From Phymorhynchus buccinoides (taxonomy: Eukaryota; Mollusca; Gastropoda; Neogastropoda; Raphitomidae): a stretch of DNA of 64,000 bases. The notes beneath the pieces were generated by a model. It did no database searches, was not told where the DNA came from, and saw only the letters and a program-made list of their open reading frames with translations. Both the position numbers and the translations under genes were made by a program. The stretch lies in assembly GCA_017654935.2 (NCBI GenBank), contig CM065683.1, positions 2,829,219-2,893,218 on the forward strand. Reading direction: 5' to 3'. Shown here piece by piece: positions 50,045 through 61,981 of this stretch. Every line of letters starts with the position of its first letter. Within the stretch, counting starts at the first letter, position 1.

Positions 50045-52655
50045 CCGAGTGTGGGGGTCCCACACAGAACTGGCATGTTCCTCCGAGTGTGGGGGTCCCA
50101 CACAGAACTGACATGTTCCTCCTCAGGTGTGGGTGTCCCACACAGAACTGGCATGTTCCTCCTCAGGTGTGGGGGTCCCACACAGAACTGACATGTTCCT
50201 CCTCAGGTGTGGGGGTCCCACACAGAACTGACATGTTCCTCCTCAGGTGTGGGGGTCCCACACAGAACTGGAATGTTCCTCCTCAGGTGTGGGGGTCCCA
50301 CACAGAACTGACATGTTCCTCCTCAGGTGTGGGTGTCCCACACAGAACTGGCATGTTCCTCCTCAGGTGTGGGGGTCCCACACAGAACTGACATGTTCCT
50401 CCTCAGGTGTGGGGGTCCCACACAGAACTGACATGTTCCTCCTCAGGTGTGGGGGTCCCACACAGAACTGGCATGTTCCTCCTCAGGTGTGGGGGTCCCA
50501 CACAGAACTGACATGTTCCTCCTCAGGTGTGGGGGTCCCACACAGAACTGGCATGTTCCTCCTCAGGTGTGGGGGTGCCACACAGAACTGATATGTTCCT
50601 CCTCAGGTGTGGGTGTCCCACACAGAACTGACATGTTCCTCCTCAGGTGTGGGGGTCCCACACAGAACTGGCATGTTCCTCCTCAGGTGTGGGGGTCCCA
50701 CACAGAACTGGCATGTTCCTCCTCAGGTGTGGGGGTCCCACACAGAACTGGCATGTTCCTCCTCAGGTGTGGGGGTCCCACACAGAACTGACATGTTCCT
50801 CCTCAGGTGTGGGGGTCCCACACAGAACTGGCATGTTCCTCCTCAGGTGTGGGGGTCCCACACAGAACTGGCATGTTCCTCCTCAGGTGTGGGGGTCCCA
50901 CACAGAACTGGCATGTTCCTCCTCAGGTGTGGGGGTCCCACACAGAACTGGCATGTTCCTCCTCAGGTGTGGGGGTCCCACACAGAACTGATATGTTCCT
51001 CCTCAGGTGTGGGGGTCCCACACAGAACTGGCATGTTCCTCCTCAGGTGTGGGGGTCCCACACAGAACTGGCATGTTCCTCCTCAGGTGTGGGGGTCCCA
51101 CACAGAACTGGCATGTTCCTCCTCAGGTGTGGGTGTCCCACACAGAACTGGCATGTTCCTCATCAGGTGTGGGGGTCCCACATAGAACTGGCATGTTCCT
51201 CCTCAGGTGTGGGGGTCCCACATAGAACTGGCATGTTCCTCCTCAGGTGTGGGGGTCCCACATAGAACTGGCATGTTCCTCCTCAGGTGTGGGCGTCCCA
51301 CATAGAACTGGCATGTTCCTCATCAGGTGTGGGGGTCCCACACAGAACTGGCATGTTCCTCCTCAGGTGTGGGCGTCCCACATAGAACTGACATGTTCCT
51401 CCTCAGGTGTGGGGGTCCCACATAGAACTGGCATGTTCCTCCTCAGGTGTGGGGGTCCCACACAGAACTGGCATGTTCCTCCTCAGGTGTGGGTGTCCCA
51501 CACAGAACTGGCATGTTCCTCATCAGGTGTGGGGGTCCCACATAGAACTGGCATGTTCCTCCTCAGGTGTGGGGGTCCCACATAGAACTGGCATGTTCCT
51601 CCTCAGGTGTGGGGGTCCCACATAGAACTGGCATGTTCCTCCTCAGGTGTGGGGGTCCCACATAGAACTGGCATGTTCCTCATCAGGTGTGGGGGTCCCA
51701 CACAGAACTGGCATGTTCCTCATCAGGTGTGGGGGTCCCACACAGAACTGGCATGTTCCTCATCAGGTGTGGGGGTCCCACATAGAACTGACATGTTCCT
51801 CCTCAGGTGTGGGGGTCCCACATAGAACTGGCATGTTCCTCCTCAGGTGTGGGCGTCCCACATAGAACTGACATGTTCCTCCTCAGGTGTGGGGGTCCCA
51901 CATAGAACTGGCATGTTCCTCCTCAGGTGTGGGGGTCCCACACAGAACTGGCATGTTCCTCCTCAGGTGTGGGGGTCCCACACAGAACTGGCATGTTCCT
52001 CATCAGGTGTGGGGGTCCCACACAGAACTGGCATGTTCCTCCTCAGGTGTGGGGGTCCCACACAGAACTGGCATGTTCCTCATCAGGTGTGGGGGTCCCA
52101 CATAGAACTGGCATGTTCCTCCTCAGGTGTGGGGGTCCCACACAGAACTGGCATGTTCCTCCTCAGGTGTGGGGGTCCCACACAGAACTGACATGTTCCT
52201 CATCAGGTGTGGGCGTCCCACATAGAACTGACATGTTCCTCCTCAGGTGTGGGTGTCCCACACAGAACTGGCATGTTCCTCCTCAGGTGTGGGTGTCCCA
52301 CACAGAACTGGCATGTTCCTCCTCAGGTGTGGGGGTCCCACACAGAACTGGCATGTTCCTCCTCAGGTGTGGGGGTCCCACATAGAACTGGCATGTTCCT
52401 CCTCAGGTGTGGGGGTCCCACACAGAACTGACATGTTCCTCCTCAGGTGTGGGGGTCCCACACAGAACTGACATGTTCCTCATCAGGTGTGAGGGTCCCA
52501 CATAGAACTGACATGTTCCTCATCAGGTGTGAGGGTCCCACATAGAACTGGCATGTTCCTCCTCAGGTGTGGGGGTCCCACACAGAACTGACATGTTCCT
52601 CCTCAGGTGTGGGGGTCCGACATAGAACTGGCATGTTCCTCCTCAGGTGTGGGCG
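50045..52655 (-). repeat. 40-bp minisatellite of about 65 copies, made of RT thumb codons
   Basis: Unit on + strand gtgtgggggtcccacacaga plus actggcatgttcctcctcag. On the minus strand it reads the codons for SSVWDPHTRRN, which in an intact element occur once, just before VDKIEAVQRRAARFV. Since 40 is not a multiple of three the frame rotates between units. The orthologous array in copy 1 (46,975-47,315) has nine units. Confidence 0.95.
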
Positions 52656-53750
52656 CTAGGGGGTATAGTACGGAAAAGAGAAAAATAGCAAAAGATAGAG
52701 TACAAAGCGAAATGATAACATTATGGGGAAATAGAAAGAAAGAAATGATTGCAAGCTAGTCAGGAAATAACTGAAGTATTTACAGATACACAGTTCACTA
52801 TGTAGAAAGATATTAATGAGATTTAAAACCGAAAAAAGTTAGTTAGATATGTGAAGATTTGATTTGGCAAGGGGGGATGGAGGGGGGTTGGGTGGCCCGG
52901 TGTGATAGAGGGAAAGACGAGTTAAAGCGGGTCATGCCCGACCGTTAAATGTCCCCAGACTGGCCAGGGACACCCGGGCCCCACATGATGCATGTAGAGT
53001 GTCATGTACTACCGTTTAGTCCCCCCCAGATCAACCGGGGAAACACGGGCCCCACATGATGCGCATGCACAGGAGTATTTGTATTTAGGGGACAATTGAA
53101 GGGGGGGCATCTGTTTTTAGGTGTGGGGATGCAGGGGTGGGAGGTGGGGAGGGGGAGGCAGAGGAATGCATGGTTGTTTAATAGAGGCGGTTTTGGAGGC
53201 CCCTCTTGAAGGCCACCAAGGACTGGGTGGAGGCAACTTTTCATTCCTGCGGGATAGTGCGAGGAAAGAAAGTGGACTGTCTGTATTGAGCTCTATATGG
53301 CTTGGGATGTCGTATGAAGCTGAGTGAGATTGACGGAGACTTTTCTTCTGCAGACTTGTTGGAAGATACTTGGAATTGATTTGGAGGAGTTCTGTGTGGA
53401 ATTTAAAGAAGGTAGTCAGACGGGCTTCAGTTCGACGGGTCTGTAGAAGAGGCCATTTCAAGTTTTTCAGGAGGTCTGCCGATCTTGTTGCCTGTGACGG
53501 TAGTCTCGGGCCACCCATCTTGCAGCTCGGCTCTCAGTGGACTTTTTCGATGGCGTCAATGCTGCTCTTGTTGTGGGGGTCCCAGACTGGGCAGGCGTAT
53601 TCCGGGAGGGGACGCACCATAGCTTTGAAGGCCTGTTCCTTGACTTTTTTGTTGTTCACTTTCAAGGCCTCATAATTTATAGGAATCCCAGACTTTTGTT
53701 TGCCCTGCTGACCATGTCATTCACTTGGGTGTCCCACCTAAGATCATCAG

Positions 53751-54056
53751 CCTCGGTGGAGGAATTCAAATCCCGGATCTGAGCCCCCTCCCCTCCCCCC
53801 CTCATTCCTCCCACACACCCCTTTCCCCCCTGTCCTCACCCTTCCGTTGTCTCACTGAACGGAGTCAACTCCATACCCACTGTCCAGGCCTCCCCCCCCC
53901 CCCCCTCAACAATCCCGCATTGAGCTGATCATCCGGGCAGCAAGTCATACAAGATTATGATTAGTTTGGAAACCCCCCACGTCGATCGTAATTAAGCGTC
54001 ATAATCATCAAATTGTTGATGGAGGATGCTATAGCCTATGCAAGAAGAAGAAGAAG
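53751..54056 (+). mobile_element. 306-bp GAA-tailed retroposon with about 10-bp TSD
   Basis: Flanked by AGATCATCAG (53741-53750) and AGATCAACAG (54057-54066). The duplicate block has the empty site AGATCAGCAG at 49126-49135. Ends gcaagaagaagaagaag. C-rich interior; no tRNA boxes recognised. Confidence 0.85.
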
Positions 54057-54529
54057 AGATCAACAGAAATCGTGACACCCAGGTACTTTGCATGGGGCAC
54101 GCAGTGGAGCTGGTGTCCGTGAAGGATATAGGCCTTCTCCAGTGTCAGTCTTTCTGCGCCTGGTCGCATGTAGGACAGAGCATTTCTGGGGATGGAAAGC
54201 CATTTTCCAACGGTTTTCCCATGAGGCAAGTCTGTCAAGATCGTCCTGAAGTTGGTTTTGATCAGTGGAGGCTTGGATGTCCTGATGGCAGATGGTATCG
54301 TCAGCAAACAGGCGTGCTGTAGATTGAAGATCCTCGGGCAAGTCATTGATATATAGGAGGAAAAGTGACGGACCCAACACGGACCCCTGGGGGACTCCTG
54401 ACTGGACAGGAGTAGGATCCGATTTCACTCCTCCCACCACGACTGACTGGATCCGATCAGCAAGGAAGTTTTTGATCCACCGGGTGGTCTTCTCTGCGAG
54501 TCCGCATTGACGGAGTTTATAGACGAGGA

Positions 54530-54664
54530 TGGAAGATCAGTTTAACGTCGCGTATCGGCTTTCGCCATGTACGACGGGCTGAACAAACCAACCAGGGTAT
54601 AAACAAAAAATTATGTTCCTGAATCACTGTCTTAGCCAAAAGGCCGAGAAGCGATCAGAATTTG
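54530..54664 (-). mobile_element. U2 snRNA-headed chimeric retrosequence
   Basis: On the minus strand, 54656 to 54631 equals the first 26 nt of U2 snRNA (starts ATCGCTTCTCGGCC, ends GGCTAAGA). It is followed by about 100 nt of non-U2 sequence ending in a LINE-tail-like ACGTTAAACTGATCTTCC. The whole 135 bp is flanked by the direct repeat TAGACGAGGA (54520-54529 and 54665-54674) and splits an RT frame. Too short to be a functional U2 gene. Confidence 0.85.
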
Positions 54665-54789
54665 TAGACGAGGAGGGCGTGGCTAAAAAAAAAAAAAAGT
54701 GTGACCCTCGTACCCCAACCCACGAACTTACATTGTAATGTAGGTCCGTGCCCCAACCAGAATCGGCAAAACGTTTGGGGTCTATAAGC

Positions 54790-54970
54790 ATCTATGGGTT
54801 GGGGTCTAATCGTACTTCCGGTTTCGGTAAAGTTACACAGAGAGTAGAGACGAAACGTATTCATTCTTGAGACTTAGACTAGTTACTGAATCATTGCTTT
54901 GAGTTTGAGTCATTCACTGTGTTCGTTTGCTGAGTCTTTGACACGTATACTTCAAGACTCTGGGAAGCAG
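54790..54970 (+). promoter_or_regulatory. Candidate UMAD1 promoter and 5' noncoding exon
   Basis: Unique sequence between the retrotransposon block and the coding exon. An ETS-type ACTTCCGG lies at 54814-54821, common in housekeeping promoters, and a donor-like CAG/GTAGGC at 54970/54971 could splice to the acceptor at 55666. No transcript evidence. Confidence 0.35.
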
Positions 54971-55053
54971 GTAGGCTGTTATCATTTTGTTCAAACTCAA
55001 TTTAATGATCGTGGGCCCCAAAGATTCAATTTCAAAGAGAAGAAGAATAAGAA

Positions 55054-55426
<373 letters not shown>

Positions 55427-55691
55427 ATAAAACTCATATTATGATAGAAGTAGGCTACTTGCAAGTACAGTACTTTTTTTTAATGTAAAAAGTGCTTGAT
55501 TATATTTATAATTCAGGGTAATTGAATCGTGGATCATTCTTTGCATTTAAAAAAAAAGTGCATTCATGTAAATTATCTTTATAATGTACGTTCTTTTCTT
55601 AGACTTAGACTCTTACTAGTCTGAGTTGTTTGCAATTTGTATGCTCATGATTGATATTTTGTGCAGGATTTGGTGACTCCCTTTGGCGACA

Positions 55692-57843
55692 ATGGACCAC
55701 CTGAACTCGATGTTCACGCGTCTGAAGCGAGGATGGTACGCAGGGGGGGACAACCAGCCTCCGCCCAAGCAGCAGTGGAAGGGCAGTGGGTGTGGCAGTA
55801 CTAGCGGTGCTGCCAACGCTGACGGTGCTGCGGAGGAGGATGGCTTTGTTCTCATCAGCCAGAGCGAGTGCCAACAGACCACTGGGTTCGCTTCAACACG
55901 GGAAGACATGCCGGTTCAGCACAACTCGGCACCATATACTATGGTATGGTGTCGTGTGGGGGTGGGGGGTGTTTGTGTGGTGTGTCAGGGCTCCCAGGGA
56001 CCTCCACCTTGGTGTCTATGATGAAGTACTAACATTCTAAAGGACCCTCTAAAAGAATGTGCAGGGGGTCCCAGGGATGCACAAGAAAAATTCTTTTTAG
56101 CATTCACAATGCCACTGGGACCCTCTATAAATAAAAAGTATAATGTACGTGAAGGAGTCCCTGCCCCTGGGACCCCTTGTTTTGCAGGATGATTTGGAGC
56201 CCTGGTGTATGTGTGTGTGAGAGAGGGACTCAGAGAGAGAGTCAGATGACAGATTGAGAGAGTAAAAAATATATAATTATTTTTCAATCCATCTTATATA
56301 CAGTGGAACCTCCCTCAGAGAGAGAGAGAGAGAAAGAGTCAGACGACAGATTGAGAGAGTAAAAAATATATAATTATTTTTCAATCCATCTTATATAAAG
56401 TGGAATCTCCCTTATAAGACCTTAAAGAATCATCCAAAATGAGGTCTTACAGTGTTGAAAATATTTATGAATGAGCGACTTAGCTGGCTGTTTTGACCGC
56501 CAGGTGGCATAACGCTCGAGTGGGGCTAATCCTCTCTATATTCTTAGTTGGGGATAAAGAGAGAGGGAGAGAAGTCCCTCCCTCTCTCTCTCTTTCTCTA
56601 CCCCCAACTAAAGATATAATGAGATAAGACCCTATTGAGTTGGTTGCCACCTGGCGGTCAAATTGGCCAGCTAGGTTGACCATTGGTGTGTGTATGTCAT
56701 GTATCATTGTATGTCAGTGTGTGTGTGTGTGTGTATCATTGTATGTCAGTGTGTGTGTGTGCATGTGCACGTTGTTGTGGTTCACTTTTGTGTTTGTTTT
56801 TCTGTTCACAAGTATATCTATATCTATATATAAACGTACAAGAATTGAAGAAGAAAAAACAAACACACCATTAAACTTTCCTCTTATATAATATAGTTTG
56901 CTTTAATAAAACTTTTTGTGTGTCCAATGTATGTGTTTGTGAACCTAAGAAAGAAACTCAATCACTTTAATTTTAACTTAAGATTTGTTCTGTGTTCTGA
57001 AATGAATAAAATAAAATAATGTGCTGATTTACTTTTTATATATATATAGTTTGCTTTGATAACACTTTTTTGTGTCCAATGTCTGTATTTGTGAACCTCA
57101 GAAACAAACTCAGTTTACTTTAACTTTACGATTTGTTCTGTGTTCTGAAAAGAAGAAAAGAAGAAGAAAATAATGTGCTGATTTACTTTTTCTCCCAATG
57201 GGGGAGATAGACAATGCCTGTGCAAAGACAGTTTGTGAAAGACTCTTCAGTCTGCATCTCGACCTGCATAGAATGTCCACAGTGAAGGTTCAAGCTGAGC
57301 AAGAAGACTTTCTTCTACAAGAGAATGGTTGTCCTCTCTGCACCAGATTGAAAGTCCACAATAAAAGCAAACCAGCACTAAGTTAAAAAGAAATGGTACA
57401 AATCTGATGTAAAATGACAAAAATAATAATGTTCTAAAATTATAATTACCCAAAAAAATGTATGTGTGTTTTTTCTGCAGATGTCCGATCAAAACGCAGA
57501 GCGAACACCAAGGAAAGACTTTACCATGTTCGCAACCTGCGATCCTCTCTTCCCCGACTCTTCACCCACAGCTGAATCCCCCAATCCTGACTCTCCCTTC
57601 CATCCAGCCGTCCTGGGCGTCCCTTTCGAAATCAACCCCAAACTTCTGGAGAAAGACCGCTTGCAGGACGCGCTGAGACGACTCGATTTGGAGACGTCCG
57701 ATTTCGATTGGCAGAGGTACAGCTACGACTTTGACTTTGAGCAGTCGTCTCTGCGAGAGTTGTCTGTGATGGAGAACAACAGAAAACTGTGGAAAGACGG
57801 CGGGGCTGGTGGGGGGCAAGTGGGGTGGAGAAGCTGCACTTAA
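55692..57843 (+). CDS. UMAD1: UMAD1-like UMA-domain protein, 204 aa, two coding exons
   Basis: Coding exons 55692-55943 (donor GTATGG) and 57481-57843 (acceptor ttttttctgcag), phase 0, stop TAA. ATG at 55692 is the first in the exon, whose acceptor is at 55665-55666. Exon 1 has a basic N-terminus ([16 protein letters not shown], residues 1-16) and EEDGFVLIS (48-56), like the ADGFVLLGDT of vertebrate UMAD1. Exon 2 has the two UMA-domain blocks [10 protein letters not shown] (131-140) and [14 protein letters not shown] (164-177). UMA domains bind ESCRT-I; vertebrate UMAD1 (137 aa) is little studied. The middle is Pro/Ser-rich and probably disordered. Identification rests on these motifs plus its position next to MIOS; another UMA protein (MVB12/UBAP1 class) is the alternative. 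Confidence 0.82.
55986..56204 (+). mobile_element. MITE family 1 in UMAD1 intron
   Basis: Begins cagggctcccagggacctcc and ends tttggagccctg, 42 nt after the donor of the first coding exon. Confidence 0.85.
56230..56682. repeat. Direct duplication and hairpin MITE in UMAD1 intron
   Basis: gtcagatgacagattgagag and the next 60 nt occur at 56240-56298 and 56339-56397, each followed by a family-6 MITE end. 56478-56678 is a foldback element: its ends agctggctgttttgaccgcc and tggcggtcaaattggccagc are inverted repeats. Confidence 0.75.
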
Positions 57844-57845
57844 AT

Positions 57846-57913
57846 ATGTGTGTGTGTGTGTGTGTGTGTGTACGTGTGTGTGTGTGTGTGTACGTGTGTG
57901 TGTGTGTGTGTGT

Positions 57914-57968
<55 letters not shown>

Positions 57969-58257
57969 GTATTCTTCTTCTTCTTCCCCCCGTGGGGATA
58001 CCGGGGGGTCTTTTGTACAAATAGTTCCCCCACCTTCTGGAAGTTCTGTGAGCTTGTAACTCCCTCTAATTCTGTCATTCTCTTTGACTCTGCCTTTTCC
58101 CTTTGCTTACTGTCGTCTGCTATCTTTCGATCTCACTGGTCCATTCTCCTGCTTTTTTCTATAAATTCTTACAAAGATTTCTTCAGCCAAAGTTGGACAT
58201 GCTGGGCCTAGCAATTTCTTAGTGTGTGTTAGTGTGTGTGTGTGTGTGCGTGCGTGC

Positions 58258-58335
<78 letters not shown>

Positions 58336-58446
58336 TTTCTTCAGCCAAAGTCGGACATGCTGGGCCTAGCAATTTCTTAATGTGTGTTAGTGTGTGTGTG
58401 TGTGTGTGTGCGTGCGTGCGTGTGTGTGTGTATGTGTGTGTGTGTG
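57846..58446. repeat. TG repeats and a family-C SINE in the UMAD1 3' UTR
   Basis: (TG)n begins 3 nt after the stop (57846-57966). A family-C SINE follows (57967-58216); its 3' end plus TG tract is then duplicated (58171-58230 and 58331-58395). (TG)n continues to 58446. Confidence 0.85.
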
Positions 58447-58798
58447 AACTATGAGTTTTCAAAGGCTCATGAGATTTCTTTAGTTTACAAAGCTGAGTCT
58501 CGTTTGATTTAAACATCACACAGCTCTGTACCGTGTAGCTGTTTCTCCAGATTCCTTGAACTCTATCACTGGAGTTGAACATTGATTGTTCCAATGGTTT
58601 GGTTTCCTTTGCCTATAATCTGTCGTCAGTGTTTGTTGATTGATTTAAATCAACTTGTTTAATTTACTGTTTGACTGTGAACAAGCATTTCTTTTGTGAT
58701 GCGTTGCGTTGCGTTGCGGGCAAGTGGGGTTGAGAAGAGGTTGCATGAGATTGTTACTCAATAGTAATGTGAATAGTGGATTAGGAAGGGTATGTGGG

Positions 58799-58927
58799 TT
58801 AAGTGTGTGTGTGTTTGAGTGTGTGTGTGTGCGTGTGCATATGCTTGCGTGTACATGTCTGTGTGTGCTTGTGTCTGTGTGCATGCGTCAAGTGAAGTGA
58901 TTGTGTCTGTGCATGCATGTGTGTGTA

Positions 58928-58975
<48 letters not shown>

Positions 58976-59050
58976 CGTGCGTGCGCGCTCGCATAATATA
59001 CTTGTGTGTACATGTCTGTGTGTGCTAGTGTATGTGTGCATGCATGTGTG
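58799..59050. repeat. TG-rich microsatellites
   Basis: Interrupted (TG)n, densest at 58918-58985. The preceding 58,718-58,742 (gggcaagtggggttgagaag) resembles the end of the UMAD1 coding exon and may be a small relict duplication. Confidence 0.8.
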
Positions 59051-59321
59051 TGTCTGCTTAGTGATGTTCAGTCTGGGATTTACTTTGAATTTATACCGGT
59101 ACAATAACGCTGTGTATTACTTGTAATCTTTACACAATGTGTTATGTTACATTCTATTTTGCTATGTTACATAATGTTCCTTATCATGTCCCCGTTATAA
59201 TCTCACAGTAAAGAAATGTGCAGAGGCTGAGTGCAGTGCAGCATGAAACTGTTGGCTGATTGGTTTGACTCATTTGAAATGAACGAACAAACAATCTGTG
59301 ATATTGTTTTTGCAATACTTC

Positions 59322-59711
59322 CATATTTTCCAGACTGTAACGCAATACTTTTTTTCCCTACACTGAGACCCCTCAGGGCTCCCAGGGACCCCCATTTGTG
59401 GTCTATGAAGTACTACATTTCTAAAGGACCCTCTAAGAGAATGTGCAGGGGTCCTAGGGATGCACTAAAGCAAATCTTTAGCATTCACAATGCCACTGGG
59501 ACCCTCTATCCCGCCTCTAGGACCCTCTGTACTGTAAGTGAAGGAGCCCCTGGGACCCCTTGTTTTGCGGGACGATTGGGAGCCCTGCCCCTGTGCCTTA
59601 TAATATGGCTAATAAACTAGTATGAAAGTATGATAGCAAAATCTGAATTTTGTGTACAATTCGGGAGGTGCGCCTGATATAACAAGGTGCCCCTTATAGT
59701 CCGAAAAATAC
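59322..59711 (+). mobile_element. MITE family 5 with nested MITE family 1
   Basis: Outer ends ttttccagactgtaacgcaa and cttatagtccgaaaaatacgg. Family-1 MITE 59374-59587 sits inside with CCCCT on both sides, consistent with a 5-bp target duplication. Confidence 0.82.
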
Positions 59712-59759
59712 GGACCTACTGCATCTGGCGACTTACTTTTGTTTGATGTAAGGTAAGGT

Positions 59760-60117
59760 ACATTATAGTCACAGAGGCGTCTATGTGAAATTCAGGTTGC
59801 TCCCACCTGGAGAGCGCGTTGCAGCCAGAGGCGCGCCACCCAATTTGTTTTTGTGCATGCGATTTTTGTGTGACTGATGAGGAAGGAAGGGAGGGGGGGT
59901 AAATTATGACCAAATGACAACCTTTTCATTGTAACTGGGTTTAACGTGTGCTAAGTGTATGAGCGCACAGAACCTCGGTTTATCGTCTCATCCGAAAGAC
60001 TCCACATTCAGACCGCAAGGCCTAGTGCAAAGTGAGAGGAAAAATCCCCTGTACCCAGGCTCGAACTCGGGTTTATTTGGCACGAAGCGACCGCGCTACA
60101 ACTGTGCCACTCTACAC
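59760..60117 (-). mobile_element. tRNA-derived SINE, family A
   Basis: Full reverse copy ending at the head gtgccactctacac. Downstream, AATAAA at 60259-60264 is a candidate polyadenylation signal for UMAD1. Confidence 0.8.
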
Positions 60118-60827
60118 TCATGATGTGATGAATTTCCTTTATTGGATGGGCTGTTTGAAGAAGCAAAGCATCTTTGTGTTTTAGTTTTCACCCATCTACC
60201 AAAGCGAAGAAAGAATATTGACACTATATTGTAATGTATGAGTTGTTTGTGACAATGGAATAAAACAGAAGAGGCGAGAGAAAATGTGTAGATACTAACT
60301 TAGAATTTAATTTATTAACAACACATCCTTTCCCTCCCCCCTCCCCCCTCTCTCTCTCTGTCGGCCAAACTTGCATTCGTACAAATGCCTGCTTTTTGTT
60401 GCATAAGAGAGTGTGTTCTGCTGATTTTGTTAAAAATTTGCATTTTTATCGTCAAAACAATCCTACTCAAATGTTTCCCCTACTAACGAGCCATATTCCC
60501 TTTCACATGAATATGTAACTTTTAATTATATTTAGTTGAATTATAGCTATGCTAAGCAACATAGTCATAATTTCAACTATGTGATTTTAGCTTTGTGAAA
60601 TAAAAATGATTATTATTAGTTTGTATTGCAACTGTTTGTTGTTGCTGACATTTATGTTAATATAACAGTGAAATTAAATTGTGAGAATGGTATTATTCTG
60701 ACTTATTTTTTTAGTGTATGTTTGTGTATGTGTGTGTTTGATGTAGATTGTGAGCAGACCTTAAAAATAATATTGTATCATGAGCATTGACAACTAGAGC
60801 GTTAAGACGCTAGACCACCAGCCACGC

Positions 60828-61262
60828 AGCAGCATTTTCGGGTCCAGTGACCTTGACCTTTGACCTTCATTTTTTAATTTGGCCGAGGCATATCTTTAGT
60901 ACCTATCAGCATGCAAAATTTGAGCATCCTAGGTCCCTCTGTTCAATCATTATCGTGCCAGGTGCTCGGCAGCATTTTCGGCGCCAATGACCTTGACATT
61001 TGACCTATGACCTTCATTTTTGAACTTATCCTAGTATCTGTATTACCTATCCGCATACAAAATTTGAGCTTCCTAGATCCCTACGTTATCGTGCCAGGTG
61101 TTCGGCAGCATTTTCGGCTCCTTTGACCTATGACCTTATGTTTTTGAATTTGGCCGAGACATTCTTAGTACCTATCCGCATGCAAAATTTGAGCGTCCTA
61201 AGTCCCTCTGTTCAATCATCATCGTGTCAGGTGCTCGGCAGCATTTTCGGTGCCAGTGACCT
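60828..61262 (+). repeat. About 130-bp tandem repeat with nuclear-receptor-like half-sites
   Basis: Three to four units sharing cggcagcattttcggcgcca, tgaccttgacctttgacctt and gcatgcaaaatttgagcatc. TGACCTTTGACCT at 60854-60866 is a perfect DR1 (reverse AGGTCAAAGGTCA); 61124-61136 is a one-base variant. Confidence 0.85.
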
Positions 61263-61699
61263 TGACCTAAAATCTCTTCGAACTTTTTTGAATAAATCAA
61301 GTAAATGTTTCTTAGACAAACAACAGACTAAAACAAAGGCAAACACAAACATGTAACCTCCTTGGCAAGTGTCTGCAAGGGAATGAACTGCTGTCAGTTC
61401 ATGTGGAATGAAAAGAAATGGCTTGCCTCCCTTTGTTGCCATTTCATTAGTCAACCCAGTTTCCTTTGTAGTCTGACTCCATATTTAGAACGATCTGAAC
61501 AACTAAAGCCCTTACACACTCACCCACTTTATGCACGCTCACACACACACACACACACACAGACTTTTGCGCATGCATGTATGCATATGCACACGCGCAC
61601 ACACGCAAGCGCACACACACAGACTGACACGTGCACACACAGAGAAAAACTGAGAGAGAGAGTGTGTGTGTGTGCATGCGTAAACAGTATGAGAGAAGT

Positions 61700-61918
61700 G
61701 TGAATAATAATAATAATAATGATTATTTATATAGCACGTATTCTCTGATTTAGGGCTCTAAGCGCTTTACATATTTAATACAAATACAACATAGAATATA
61801 CATTATCTTATACAATCAGAACATGACGAACATACATACATTTTACATGAGTAGAATATAGAAAAGTACATACAAATGAACAAAAACGCATATCTTGAAA
61901 AAGGTACACAACTTACAG

Positions 61919-61981
<63 letters not shown>

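Larger units (their letters stand above)
52658..54690 (-). pseudogene. Retrotransposon B, copy 2, with two nested insertions
   Basis: Minus strand: SHALLVYK, then the U2-chimera insertion, then LRQCGLAEKTTRWIKNFLAD, SGVPQGSVLGPSLFLLYIND, LFADDTICH, WENRWKMAFHPQKCSVL; interrupted by a 306-bp retroposon (53,751-54,056); then thumb and 3' UTR parallel to copy 1. 5'-truncated near 54,690. FADD is intact here but the frame is broken. Confidence 0.87.

Noticed and set aside
50089..52471. Many overlapping frames with repeated VGVPHRTGMFLLRCG on the + strand
   Set aside because: Antisense of the RT-derived 40-bp array; the frame rotates every unit.
39400..55000. RPA3 between MIOS and UMAD1, as in vertebrates
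   Set aside because: Scanned both strands for recognisable RPA3 segments and found none; the interval is MITEs and retrotransposon remnants. Absence by eye is not proof.
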